Of a stretch of DNA of 64,000 nt, positions 51,672-64,000 are shown piece after piece (the stretch's first letter is position 1; each line of letters begins with the position of its first letter). A program made the position numbers and the translations under genes. The notes below the pieces were generated by a model. It was not told the origin of the DNA. It did not search any database and saw only the letters and a list, made by a program, of their open reading frames with translations. The stretch comes from Silanimonas sp. (lineage in GTDB: Bacteria > Pseudomonadota > Gammaproteobacteria > Xanthomonadales > Xanthomonadaceae). The DNA lies in NCBI RefSeq assembly GCF_027531545.1, contig NZ_JAPZSC010000018.1:281012-345011 (forward strand), read 5' to 3'.

Positions 51672-53456
51672 GTGCGCATTTCGCGAGTAAGAATCAAGAA
51701 CTTCACAAACTTCTCGGATGTCGACGTCGAGACCGGTGAAAGCATAGTCATCGTCGGCGAAAATAAGGCTGGAAAGACCAATTTCATTCGCGCGCTGCAG
51801 CTGATCCTTGACCCTGGGCTCTCTGAACGTGATCGGCAGCTAGGGTTTGAGCATTTCTGGGATGGCTTGGGAGAAGAAAAGCTCGGCGAAAAAATCGAAG
51901 TCGCAGTAGAGCTGACCGACTTTACGGGCGATCCGCGGTTGATGGCGCACCTCAACGACTGCGTGGTTGATCCGGGGCCGCCGATGGTTGCGCGTCTCAC
52001 TTACCGTTTCCAACCGAAGGCAAACCTCGGGCGGGACCCGGAGAGCCTCGCTGACTATGAGTACATCGTCTTCGGTGGCGACGACCCCGAGATGTCAATT
52101 GGGTCGTCGTTGCGGCGGATGCTTCCGCTCGACGTGCAGGTTGCGCTGCGCGACGCCGAGAAGGATCTGGCGAGTTGGCGCAATTCACCGTTAAGGCCGT
52201 TGATTGAGGAGCTAGCGACCTCCCTCGATGAAGGTGCGCGGGCCGAAATCCAAAAGCAAGTAAACGAGGCGCAGGCCGACCTGATCAGCCATGATGAAGT
52301 AATCGAAACAGCCAGGCGGATTAGCGAACGCCTGATCGCGATCGCCGGCCAGGAGCATGCAGTGCCGTTGGCGCTCGGCCTGGCGCCGACGCGGGTCGAT
52401 GCGCTGCTACGTAGCCTGCGCCTGCTCATCGACAATGGTGCGCGCGGCATTCCTGATGCCAGTCTTGGTACCGCGAACCTGATCTTCCTAGCGCTAAAGA
52501 GCCTGGAGCTGGATCAGCTTGTGATGGATGGCGAGCGCGACCACACTTTCTTCGTGGTCGAGGAACCGGAAGCGCACCTTCACCCGCACGTTCAGCGTCT
52601 CGTTTATCGCTATTTCCTGGGAGGCGGCGCAGATGACGAAGAGCAAACGCCCGTACTCACGACCATCCTAACCACGCATTCGCCACATATCGCGAGCGTC
52701 ACTCCGATACGATCGATTGTGCTGCTTCGTAAAGACGCGGCAACCAATGCGACAATCGCTGTTTCGGCGGCCAAGGCACCGCTCGACGAGCGCGATGAGG
52801 CGGACCTCCAGCGCTACATCGACGTGAGCCGTGGCGAGATCTTCTTCGCTCGCGGGGTCGTCCTAGTGGAGGGCGATGCGGAGCGGTTTCTTGTGCCTGC
52901 CTTCGCCGAGGCGCTGGGCATTCCGCTCGACATGCTGGGCATCACCGTATGCTCGGTCAGCGGCACTAACTTCTCGCCGTACGTCAAGCTTTTGGGTCCA
53001 GAGGGTCTCAGCATTCCGCACGTCATCCTGACGGATCGTGACCCGAATGGAACGAGCCCACCGCTGGTCCGGCGCCGCCTGATCAACGTCCTTGGGCTGG
53101 TAGAAGACGGTGTGAACTACGCTCTTCTGGACGCCGACGACGTCATCGCGCGTGCGGAGGCAGTCGGGTACTTCGTGAACAGCAACACGCTCGAGCCGGA
53201 ACTGTTTACCGGGGGGCTTGCTGAGGCGATGCAGAAAGTCATCGATCAGGAGCTGTCAATCAACCAGGCGACGCGCGATCTGATCCAAGGATGGGTCGAC
53301 GACACCGACACACTCGACGAAGAGAAATTGATCAAGCTAATCGAGCGGATTGGCAAAGGGCGCTTCGCGCAGGCGCTGGCGCCCCACGTCGATGAGGATA
53401 CGTGTCCTGACTACATCCGCCAGGCGCTAGAGCATATCCGTGATGCCGTTACGTAG
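51672..53456 (+). CDS. OLD-family ATPase with TOPRIM nuclease domain (GajA-like)
   Basis: A 594-residue class 2 OLD nuclease. The ABC-type ATPase has Walker A GENKAGKT (29-36), Walker B with catalytic Glu in FFVVEEPEAHLHP (about 293-305) and an H-loop TTHSPH (334-339). The TOPRIM domain follows with VLVEGDAERF (about 397-406) and ILTDRDPNG (about 452-460). The GTG at 51672 behind AAGGAAG starts right before the typical ISRVRIKNFTNF. With the overlapping UvrD-like gene it has the GajA-GajB layout of the Gabija anti-phage system, in which GajA nicks DNA when nucleotide levels fall. Confidence 0.88.
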   Translation: MRISRVRIKNFTNFSDVDVETGESIVIVGENKAGKTNFIRALQLILDPGLSERDRQLGFEHFWDGLGEEKLGEKIEVAVELTDFTGDPRLMAHLNDCVVDPGPPMVARLTYRFQPKANLGRDPESLADYEYIVFGGDDPEMSIGSSLRRMLPLDVQVALRDAEKDLASWRNSPLRPLIEELATSLDEGARAEIQKQVNEAQADLISHDEVIETARRISERLIAIAGQEHAVPLALGLAPTRVDALLRSLRLLIDNGARGIPDASLGTANLIFLALKSLELDQLVMDGERDHTFFVVEEPEAHLHPHVQRLVYRYFLGGGADDEEQTPVLTTILTTHSPHIASVTPIRSIVLLRKDAATNATIAVSAAKAPLDERDEADLQRYIDVSRGEIFFARGVVLVEGDAERFLVPAFAEALGIPLDMLGITVCSVSGTNFSPYVKLLGPEGLSIPHVILTDRDPNGTSPPLVRRRLINVLGLVEDGVNYALLDADDVIARAEAVGYFVNSNTLEPELFTGGLAEAMQKVIDQELSINQATRDLIQGWVDDTDTLDEEKLIKLIERIGKGRFAQALAPHVDEDTCPDYIRQALEHIRDAVT

Positions 53457-55260
53457 TGTCAGCGCGGCGTATCTCGCTCAAGCCGTCGATCTTGCCGGGA
53501 ATCCGGGTCAGCAGGCTGCCTACAATTCCACGGGAAACTGCGTGGTTCTGGCCGGGCCCGGCAGCGGGAAAACGAAGACGCTGGTGCTCAAGCTCGCCCG
53601 GATCATGGCAGAGGATGTGCGTGCACCCCGAGGAGCGGCATGCATCACCTACAGCCACGAATGCGCACGCGAACTGACGCGTCGACTGGAGCGCCTGGGC
53701 TTGCGCGAGGCATCCAATCTCTTCATCGGCACGGTGCATGGGTTTTGCCTGAGGCATCTTCTCATGCCTTATGGTCGACTTGCGGATCTCCCGGTGCCGT
53801 TCCCACTCGCCGTCGCCACGCAGCGGCAGAGCGAACAGGCGATGAAGCGCATCGGTGATCGGCTCTTCGGTGTTGGCCATCCCAACAAGCCCATGGACCT
53901 TGGACGACATCGACGGTCCGTCCTCGACCGAACATCGGTCGCCTGGGCCTGTAAGGAGGAGCTCGCGGCCTGGGCGGAGGGATATGAGGCCGAGCTGCGT
54001 CGACTGGGTCTGATCGACTTCGATGATCTCGTGATCTTCGGACAGCGTCTGGTTATGGAGCACGACTGGGCGCTCCCTCTGATTAAGGCCAAATTTCCGG
54101 TGCTTGCAGTCGATGAGTATCAGGACCTCGGCGTCGCTTTGCATCGTATCGTCGAGCGCATCGTCTTCGATGGCGGCGTCCGGCTCTTCGCGGTGGGAGA
54201 TCCCGACCAGTCGATTTATGGTTTCACCGGCGCCGACGGAGCGCTGTTGCGGGAGCTGGCTGAGCGGGAAGATGTTGAGCAGGTTCAGTTACAGCTCAAC
54301 TATCGTTCGGCGTCGCGCATTGTCTCTGCATCTGAGATGGCTCTAGGCGAGGTTCGTGGCTATCAGTCCAATGACCTGAATCGTGAAGCGCTCATAGAGT
54401 TCGTTCAGTGCCCGGGTGGCCTTGCAGGGCAAGCAGCGCATGCGTTCACAGAGATCATCCCAGCTGCTCTCGCAGCTAGGCCCGGGCGCACATTGGGTGA
54501 TATCGCTATTCTCTATCGCGACTACAGAGGCGGCAACGTCGTGGCAGAAGCCGCCGCTGTCGCAGGCGTCAATGTTGTCCGCGTCGATACGGCCGCTCCT
54601 TACCGCAATGTCCCGCTCACGAGCTGGATTGAGGATTGCGCGGCGTGGTGCTCTGGCGGATGGCGCGAGGCCCGGCCACAGTTGCGTGGATTGCTCGATC
54701 GTTGGCTCGGTTTCTCTCGGGGTCGGATTTCGGAAGCGCAAGCCCGAGATGAATCGAAGCGCCTGACGCAGCTCCTATGGTCGCTTCGCGTCGAGGAGGG
54801 ATTAGCCCGGGATTTCGTCACCGCAGTACGGGTCGGAATGCTTGATGCGCTTATTGCGACGCAGCCGGCTCTCATTGATCAGAGTGAGCAGGTCGATTGC
54901 ATGTCGGCGGCCTTAGCGGTCGGTGGACCGCTAGCCGATCTCAACTTAGCGAGCCTTGGTGGCCGCGATGGGTCCCCGTTGCATCTGAACCTGCTGACGC
55001 TGCATTCCGCAAAGGGATGCGAATACGACGTTGTGATCATGGTCGGACTCGATCACGGGAGTTTTCCCTGGCTCAATGAGTCACCCGCTGCACTCCGCGA
55101 GAGTCGGCGCCTCTTCTACGTTGGCCTGACGCGTGCCCGCGACGAGATTCATATGCTTTATTCTGGTTACGTCGATACAAGCAACGGTCGAATCAATCGG
55201 GGACGCTCGCCATTCGTTCATGAACTTGAAGCGCGAATGGAGGCGGCCGAGGGTCATTAA
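53443..55260 (+). CDS. UvrD/Rep-like superfamily 1 helicase (GajB-like)
   Basis: A 605-residue SF1 helicase. Motifs: GPGSGKT (38-44), GTVHGFCLRHLL, VDEYQD (about 223-228), VGDPDQSIYGFTGA (about 251-264), LTLHSAKGCEYDVV and RRLFYVGLTRARDEIHM. It starts inside the 3' end of the OLD gene (ATG 53443, or GTG 53440) with a 14-bp overlap, so the two are coupled. GajB of Gabija is about 500 residues; this one is longer. It ends 3 bp before the endonuclease gene. Confidence 0.88.
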   Translation: MPLRSVSAAYLAQAVDLAGNPGQQAAYNSTGNCVVLAGPGSGKTKTLVLKLARIMAEDVRAPRGAACITYSHECARELTRRLERLGLREASNLFIGTVHGFCLRHLLMPYGRLADLPVPFPLAVATQRQSEQAMKRIGDRLFGVGHPNKPMDLGRHRRSVLDRTSVAWACKEELAAWAEGYEAELRRLGLIDFDDLVIFGQRLVMEHDWALPLIKAKFPVLAVDEYQDLGVALHRIVERIVFDGGVRLFAVGDPDQSIYGFTGADGALLRELAEREDVEQVQLQLNYRSASRIVSASEMALGEVRGYQSNDLNREALIEFVQCPGGLAGQAAHAFTEIIPAALAARPGRTLGDIAILYRDYRGGNVVAEAAAVAGVNVVRVDTAAPYRNVPLTSWIEDCAAWCSGGWREARPQLRGLLDRWLGFSRGRISEAQARDESKRLTQLLWSLRVEEGLARDFVTAVRVGMLDALIATQPALIDQSEQVDCMSAALAVGGPLADLNLASLGGRDGSPLHLNLLTLHSAKGCEYDVVIMVGLDHGSFPWLNESPAALRESRRLFYVGLTRARDEIHMLYSGYVDTSNGRINRGRSPFVHELEARMEAAEGH

Positions 55261-55263
55261 TCC

Positions 55264-56169
55264 ATGTTGTCATTTCGAGAAGCTCAGGTTATCGAAGACC
55301 TGGCAGACCTCCTCTACGACTTCCTTCCCGGAAGCGGAAACAACAAGACCGCGTTTCCCATTGCTGCCGCAAAGGCTGGCGTCGGAGACTTCTGGTTCCC
55401 AGGCAGCAAGCGACCAGCCATTGTTCAACTCCTGACCGCGACGCTTGAACAGCGCAGGTCGTGCTTCACTGAACTGATCGTAGCGATTGTGCGTCAGGCG
55501 ATGACCTACCGGCGAGGGAAGAGCAATCCGATCCGTCGCGAAGAAATCGATCGGCTCAACAGCCTTCTTCCAGGGGTGCAGTTCAGAATCCCGGAACTGC
55601 TCGATCCGGGATTCCTGAGCAGCTTTGGCTTGCCAAGGCCTGTAGAACCTGCGTCGAGAACGTCCGCGACCCTAAGTGCAGATAAGGCGCATGAGCTCAC
55701 CACGCTCCTCATCGAGATCACCAAACTCGACCCCCAAGCGCGAGGTCTGCGTTTCGAAGGCTTTCTCAACGAGCTGTTCGCCGGCTTCGGGCTGGCGCCG
55801 CGCGGCTCTTTTCGGCTCGTCGGCGAGCAGATCGATGGCAGTTTCAGACTGCACGGCCAAACCTACCTGGTCGAAGCGAAGTGGCATGGGCCTCAAATCG
55901 GCTTTGCAGACCTGATGACCTTCTCGGGCAAGGTCAGTGGGAAAGCGTCCTGGTCGCGCGGCCTGTTTGTTAGCAACTCCGGCTTCACGGTCGATGGCTT
56001 GGAGGCGTTCGCGCGTGGGCGACAGACCAATCTCATTTGTGCTGACGGGCTCGACCTTTATGAGGTTCTCTCGCGCAAGGTCTCGCTAATCACAGTCTTG
56101 GAGGCCAAGGAACGCCGAGCCGCCGAGACGAATCGGGCGTTCGTCCCAATGAGGGATCTGAATCTCTAG
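55264..56169 (+). CDS. PD-(D/E)XK restriction-endonuclease-like protein (Mrr type)
   Basis: A 301-residue protein. The C-terminal half is an Mrr-like nuclease with Asp191 (EQIDGSFRL), Glu204 and Lys206 (YLVEAKWHG), followed by [12 protein letters not shown] and [12 protein letters not shown], typical of this fold. A conserved Glu upstream ([10 protein letters not shown]) is in place. The N-terminal 130 residues are a helical domain ([31 protein letters not shown]), perhaps for target or partner recognition. It starts 3 bp after the helicase stop, so it is part of the same module although classical Gabija has only two genes. Confidence 0.85.
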   Translation: MLSFREAQVIEDLADLLYDFLPGSGNNKTAFPIAAAKAGVGDFWFPGSKRPAIVQLLTATLEQRRSCFTELIVAIVRQAMTYRRGKSNPIRREEIDRLNSLLPGVQFRIPELLDPGFLSSFGLPRPVEPASRTSATLSADKAHELTTLLIEITKLDPQARGLRFEGFLNELFAGFGLAPRGSFRLVGEQIDGSFRLHGQTYLVEAKWHGPQIGFADLMTFSGKVSGKASWSRGLFVSNSGFTVDGLEAFARGRQTNLICADGLDLYEVLSRKVSLITVLEAKERRAAETNRAFVPMRDLNL

Positions 56170-56437
56170 TTGCAGGTAAGCTGATTAACGGTTGGCCAGT
56201 ACGAGTCGTGGCTGAGACGACGAAGCACTCGGCAATGTCGCCATGCAGCCGCTGAGGCCGACCGCTAGCAGGTACATGTCGTCGCTCGACGTCTGCCGAT
56301 CCGATTCCCCCCCCCCCGATATTGAGTAGCGCGGCTTTCTGGAGTCGTCAGCCTCAGGCGAACGACCGTGATTGGCCGAACCTGGCCTGACGACTGGCTG
56401 GCTCAAGCCGACCCAAAGCGGACGTTGCACCATCGAG
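56170..56437. other. Right island border, gene-free
   Basis: The space between the endonuclease gene and the czc operon end holds no credible gene. Notable are an 11-C homopolymer at 56307-56317 and cgacccaaagcggacgttg at 56409-56427, the third member of the gacccaaagc motif. The right edge of the island is probably here, but no terminal inverted repeat was matched. Confidence 0.5.
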
Positions 56438-56490
56438 TCATCGCTCTCGCGATGATCCCGATGGCGCCCCAGGCCCATGGCCCGGGGCGC
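56438..56490 (-). terminator. Hairpins after the czc operon
   Basis: Two stems lie just past the czcA stop: GCGCCCC with GGGGCGC (56464-56490) and TCATCGC-tctc-GCGATGA (56438-56455). Neither has a U-run in the leftward direction, so termination is plausible but not certain. Confidence 0.4.
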
Positions 56491-56496
56491 TCGACG

Positions 56497-60649
<4,153 letters not shown>

Positions 60650-60653
<4 letters not shown>

Positions 60654-61921
60654 TCGTTGGCTCCTTTGCGAGCGTCGTTTGCCGACCAGCTCTCGGCGGT
60701 CAGGCGCTGCAGTTCAATCAGGGCGCGCTGCGCGGCCACGCGGGCCTCCAGCAGGGCGAGGCGTGAGGTGGTGATGTCGGTTTGCACGGCGGCCCATTCG
60801 AGGTAGCTCAACGCACCGGCGCGGTAGGCCCGCTCCGACTGTGCGGCGGCACGCTCGAGTCGCGGCAGCACGTCGGTGTGCAGCCGCTCGGCCTGCAGTG
60901 CAGCGGTGCTCACCTGTGACCAGGCGTCGACCGCCACGGCTTCAAGCTGCAGCTCGGCAGACTCGCGCTGCATCGCCAAGGCGTCGCGCTCGGCTCGTGC
61001 CGCGGCGATGGTTGGCTCGGCACGCTGGCGACCACCCAGCGGCAGGCTGAAGCCTGCCACGAGGCCAACATCCCGTCCGTCCTGCAGGCGCCGGACACCC
61101 GCGCTCCACCGCAGGTCCGGGCGGGCCTCTGTTTCGGCGAGGATCATCCGCGTCTCGCGGATGCGCGCTTCATCGGCGAAGGCCATCAGCTCGGGCGCGT
61201 CGGCAATTCGCTTGGTGAGCGTCTCCAAGCCCGGCAGTTCGGGCAAGGACGCGGGCACCGAAGCGACCTCCGGAACGACGTCGCTGGTGGGGTCGCCCCA
61301 AAGCAGGGTCAGGCGGCGCCAAGCCGCGGCTTGCTGCGCGTCAAGGGCGGCGAGACGCACTTCCGCTTGCGCGACTTCCGCCTCGGCGGCCAGCGCGGAA
61401 GCCTCCGGCGCAGCACCCGCCGTGAAGCGCTGTCGTGCTGCACGGGCGATCCGCTGACGCTGGGCCAAGTCCTCGTCGAGTAGCGGGCGTTGCGCCTGCA
61501 GAGCGACCAGATCGAGGTAGCGGCGCGTGGTTTCGGCAAGCAAGTCGAGCTGCGTGGCAGCGCGCTGCACGCCGAGCGCGTCGATGCGTGCCGCCGCTAG
61601 GGCACGGCGGGCCTCGCGCTTGCCACCGCGCTCCAGCACACCGGCAAGGCTCAGCGTCAGCTCGGCGGATCGGGTGCCCTGGAGAGGACCCGAACCGAGC
61701 ACGTTCTCGAGGTCCACCTGGGCTTCGAGTGGCGGTCGAAGGGCCGCCGCTCGCGCGTCGGCCTCAAGGCCCTCGCGGCGGGGGACGAACAGACGAAGAT
61801 CGGGATGGAACTGGGCGACGCGTTCGTGCGCGTCGTTCAGCGTGAAGGGCTGAGCGGCCGCGCCCGGGGCGACGGCCAGCAGCATCAGCCCGGCCGCGAA
61901 CGCGGCCAGACGAAAAGACAT
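60650..61921 (-). CDS. czcC: Metal-efflux outer-membrane channel (TolC-like)
   Basis: A 423-residue outer-membrane factor with signal peptide (AAFAAGLMLLAVAPGAAAQ) and TolC-type helical repeats: RLFVPRREGLEADARAAALRPP near the start and RAYRAGALSYLEWAAVQTD near the end. The ATG at 61921 gives the clean signal peptide. It pairs with CzcB and CzcA to span the envelope. Confidence 0.92.
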
Positions 61922-61979
61922 GGGGAAACTCCGTTGATTCGTGGAATGGAACGCCGCGGAACGCGGCCGATTCGACGGA

Positions 61980-62360
61980 TCAGCGGATGGGCGGGCGGAA
62001 CAGGCCTTGAAGCGCCGGGGTCGGCGCGAGGATCGACGCCACACTGGGAGGCAGCATCGGAGGTAGCGCGATCAGCTTCACGACGGGCGTCGGCAGCACG
62101 GCCATGACCACGCCGCAGTGGTGCCAGGCATGCGCCAGATCGTGCGAAAGGCTGGCCAGCCCGGGCGGGTGCGGCCTGTCTTCATCACAGTCCGGGCGAT
62201 CGGCGTCGGCGACTGCGGCGGATACCGCGAGGGCTTCGTCATGGACCGGCGGATGACCGGTCGCGATCGCACCCAACATCGACGCCACGAGCAGCAGCGC
62301 CGCCAGCGCCCAAATGAGGCTGGCGTGGAAGGCTCGTGCGCGAGGTCGGAGACGGGACAT
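61980..62360 (-). CDS. CzcI-like periplasmic protein
   Basis: A 126-residue protein with an N-terminal membrane segment (SLIWALAALLLVASMLGAIA). It has a His/Asp-rich middle (HDLAHAWHHCGV) and the C-terminal motif APTPALQGLFRPPIR, which resembles CzcI proteins upstream of czcCBA in Cupriavidus. CzcI is thought to modulate czc induction in the periplasm. It lies 58 bp before czcC. Confidence 0.7.
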   Translation of the reverse strand: MSRLRPRARAFHASLIWALAALLLVASMLGAIATGHPPVHDEALAVSAAVADADRPDCDEDRPHPPGLASLSHDLAHAWHHCGVVMAVLPTPVVKLIALPPMLPPSVASILAPTPALQGLFRPPIR

Positions 62361-62377
62361 TGGTTCAGCGTAACGGA

Positions 62378-62716
62378 TCAGCGCGACAACAGGTCGCGAA
62401 GGTCGGCCGGGATGGGCATCGGCTGGATGGCGCTGACGTTCGCTCCCCCGGTGTTGCCCTCCGGCACCCAGATTCGGCTGAACAGCGCCGCTGCGAGAAT
62501 CCGCGTGGTCTGCCCGAGCATCTCGCGCGGCTGGCGTTGACGCCAGGCCCAGCCCCACATCTGCAGGTGGCTGCGCACATGGGCGAGCGTGTGACGCTGC
62601 GAAAGGATGTGGGCGCGCTCGAGGTGGTGGAAGGCCTCGGCGGCGCGGCCGCCGGCTTCCGCCTGACGGGCGAGTGCGTACTCGGTCTCGATGGCTTGGT
62701 TGAGGCGTGGGCTCAT
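62378..62716 (-). CDS. DUF3703 protein of metal-efflux operons
   Basis: A 112-residue helical protein with the DUF3703 pattern: IETEYALARQAEAGGRAAEAFHHLERAHIL, then HVRSHLQMWGWAWRQRQPREMLGQ and a late GNTGGANVSAIQPMPIPADL. Such genes are regularly found between metal-efflux genes; the function is unknown. It overlaps the CDF gene (ATGA). Confidence 0.8.
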   Translation of the reverse strand: MSPRLNQAIETEYALARQAEAGGRAAEAFHHLERAHILSQRHTLAHVRSHLQMWGWAWRQRQPREMLGQTTRILAAALFSRIWVPEGNTGGANVSAIQPMPIPADLRDLLSR

Positions 62717-63399
62717 GGTTTCTGCTCCGCGTGTCCGATGGCAGCCGTGTGCCCATGCCCATCGTCCATGGGGGTGGGGATGCCGGTGGTCCACTCCCGC
62801 CACGCGGCGCGCAGGACGGTGAAGGAGGTCTGCAGGAACAATGTGGCCACCAGCAGGCCGACCGCGAGATCAGGCCAGCGGGTTCCCGTCCATGCAACCA
62901 AGCCAGCGGCCGCCAGCACACCGACGTTGTTCGCCAGGTCGTTGCGTGAGCACAGCCAGACGGAGCGGAGGTTCAGGTCCTCGTTGCGGAAGCGCGTCAA
63001 TAGGGCGAAGGCCGTCACGTTGACGGTGAGCGCGATCAGCGACATCACCGTCATCAGTCCGGCATCCGGCACCTCGCCGGCGATGGCCCGTCGCACGACT
63101 TCAACGATCACGAACAGCCCGAACGCCCCCTGCAGCGCACCCTTCAGCAGCGATGCACCCGCCCGCTGTCGGACCGAACCGGCCATCACGACAAGCGTGA
63201 GCAGGTAGATGCCCGCATCGCCCAGCGCGTCGAGCGAGTCGGCCATCAGCGCGCTGCTGTGCGCCCAGAGGCCGACGCTGAACTCGGTCACGAACAGCGC
63301 GGCATTCAAGGCCATCACCACCCAAAGAACGCGTCGCAGGCCCCGGTCACTCGAGGTCGCGCAGGCGGTCGCGGTTTCTTGGCAGGAGCAGTCGGTCAT
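62713..63399 (-). CDS. Cation diffusion facilitator family transporter
   Basis: A 228-residue inner-membrane CDF antiporter with about six helices. The metal site motifs are SALMADSLDALGDAG in helix 2 and RSVWLCSRNDLANN in helix 5. It lacks the long C-terminal cytoplasmic domain and ends in a His-containing tail (DDGHGHTAAIGHAEQ). It begins with a Cys-rich segment (TDCSCQETATACATS) that may bind metal. It moves Zn, Co or Cd from cytoplasm to periplasm, feeding CzcCBA, and is the first gene after the MerR-type promoter. Confidence 0.87.
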   Translation of the reverse strand: MTDCSCQETATACATSSDRGLRRVLWVVMALNAALFVTEFSVGLWAHSSALMADSLDALGDAGIYLLTLVVMAGSVRQRAGASLLKGALQGAFGLFVIVEVVRRAIAGEVPDAGLMTVMSLIALTVNVTAFALLTRFRNEDLNLRSVWLCSRNDLANNVGVLAAAGLVAWTGTRWPDLAVGLLVATLFLQTSFTVLRAAWREWTTGIPTPMDDGHGHTAAIGHAEQKP

Positions 63400-63420
63400 G
63401 GTCTTGTCCTCCGGATGGGC

Positions 63421-63453
63421 GTACCGTAAACCCCGGAGTCGCTACAGGGTCAA
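63421..63453 (-). promoter_or_regulatory. MerR-type promoter of the CDF-czc operon
   Basis: Read leftward: -35 TTGACC (63453-63448), a 19-bp spacer and -10 TACGGT (63428-63423). The spacer holds the partial dyad ACCCTGTAGCGACTCCGGGGT. The overlong 19-bp spacing is the hallmark of promoters remodelled by MerR-family activators, and the regulator gene starts 5 bp to the right on the other strand. Confidence 0.82.
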
Positions 63454-63457
63454 GCCC

Positions 63458-63892
63458 ATGAAGATCGGCGAGCTGGCTGCGGCAACGGACTGCCATTTCG
63501 AGACCATCCGCTACTACGAAAAGGTCGGTTTGCTCCCGAAACCGGAGCGAACGGCGTCGGGGTACCGGGCGTACCGGAAGGGCGACATCGCCCGCGTCCG
63601 CTTCATCACCCGTGGCCGCGCTCTGGGGTTCAGCCTCGACGAGATCCGCAGCCTTCTGCATCTGTCGGAAAGTCCGGATCTGTCCTGCGCCGAGGTCGAC
63701 ACCCTGGCGCGCCGCCACTTGGCCGAGGTGCGCGAGAAGCTCGCGCACCTTCAGCGGATGGAGGCCGAGCTGGTCGCCACGGTGGAACGGTGTCGTGGCG
63801 GCCAGCGCGCGACCTGTGCGGTGCTGGAAAGCTTGGCGCATGAAGGGCGAGCCTCAGAGGCTCGCTTCTCCATCCACTCGCCCCTCGCCTGA
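63458..63892 (+). CDS. MerR-family metal regulator (CadR/ZntR/PbrR-like)
   Basis: A 144-residue MerR regulator: winged HTH MKIGELAAATDCHFETIRYYEKVGLL, a dimerisation helix, and metal-binding cysteines C77 (DLSCAEV), C112 and C120 (ERCRGGQRATC). This set matches the C77/C112/C119 pattern of CadR and PbrR. It should activate the divergent CDF-czc operon in response to Cd, Zn or Pb. The C-terminal 20 residues are an extra tail. Confidence 0.9.
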   Translation: MKIGELAAATDCHFETIRYYEKVGLLPKPERTASGYRAYRKGDIARVRFITRGRALGFSLDEIRSLLHLSESPDLSCAEVDTLARRHLAEVREKLAHLQRMEAELVATVERCRGGQRATCAVLESLAHEGRASEARFSIHSPLA

Positions 63893-63901
63893 GAACGTCG
63901 C

Positions 63902-64000
63902 ATGTCCCTAGCCAGCACCTTCGCCCTCTACGCGCTGACCGCGCTTGCCGAGATCGTGGGCTGCTACCTGTGGTGGCTCTGGCTGCGTCAAGACAAGTCG
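63902..64000 (+). CDS. YnfA/UPF0060 family membrane protein (partial)
   Basis: The first 33 residues of a gene cut by the window edge. The sequence [24 protein letters not shown] matches the N-terminal helix of YnfA (UPF0060), a small four-helix transporter-like family related to small multidrug resistance proteins. It starts 9 bp after the MerR gene and may be co-transcribed. Confidence 0.8.
   Translation, partial: MSLASTFALYALTALAEIVGCYLWWLWLRQDKS

Noticed and set aside
56185..56478. A 97-codon minus-strand frame in the right border
   Set aside because: It runs through the C11 tract and the recurring motif, has no ribosome-binding site and no domain.

Overview
The window is a high-GC chromosomal segment of a proteobacterium, probably a gammaproteobacterium of the Lysobacteraceae/Xanthomonadales kind. 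That placement is inferred from gene content (NarGHJI, FNR-type regulators, MoaC-MogA fusion, CzcCBA) and not proven. Almost everything from about 9.4 to 42.5 kb belongs to one theme: anaerobic nitrate respiration and the molybdenum cofactor it needs. The remainder is a transposon/defence island and a metal-efflux operon.

Layout. 0-5.1 kb: a methyl-accepting chemotaxis protein followed by three tandem paralogous periplasmic solute-binding proteins. 5.0-9.3 kb (leftward): a fused indolepyruvate:ferredoxin oxidoreductase and a small partner of unknown function. 9.5-13.4 kb: molybdate uptake (modABC), an FNR-like regulator and a full-length ModE. 13.4-15.8 kb: divergent TehA/SLAC1-like channel and outer-membrane porin. 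15.9-20.5 kb: hemerythrin, TyrA-like dehydrogenase, NnrS and a PLP decarboxylase. 20.5-22.6 kb (leftward): DUF2249 protein, membrane protein, DGC-domain protein, QueD. 22.7-27.8 kb: a molybdopterin operon (moaA, moaC-mogA fusion, moeA, moaD, moaE, mobA, a small unknown gene) behind a candidate Moco riboswitch. 27.8-38.2 kb: narGHJI, a parvulin and two NarK transporters. 38.3-42.5 kb: UbiH-like monooxygenase, a small Gly/Cys-tailed protein, a HemN homologue that has lost its radical-SAM motifs, and an FNR/ANR oxygen sensor.

Ten FNR/ANR-type boxes (TTGAY-N4-RTCAN or close to it) lie in front of these transcription units. Together they make the 9.5-42.5 kb stretch look like one oxygen- and NO-responsive regulon, with two FNR-family regulators encoded inside it.

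42.5-56.2 kb is a visibly more A/T-rich mobile island inserted between fnr and the czc operon. It carries an XRE repressor divergent from a BcepMu gp16-like regulator, a Tn7-type transposition set (TnsA, TnsB with D308/D395/E430, TnsC, and a convergent TniQ), and then a defence module. The defence module is a HEPN-like protein, an OLD-family ATPase/TOPRIM nuclease with an overlapping UvrD-like helicase (the Gabija architecture), and a tightly coupled PD-(D/E)XK endonuclease. A short repeat (gacccaaagc type) sits in each of the three gene-free gaps of the cargo.

56.5-64 kb (leftward) is a czcCBA-type heavy-metal efflux operon with CzcI-like, DUF3703 and CDF genes. It reads from a MerR-type promoter with a 19-bp spacer and is divergent from a CadR/ZntR-like regulator. 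A YnfA-family membrane protein is cut by the window edge.
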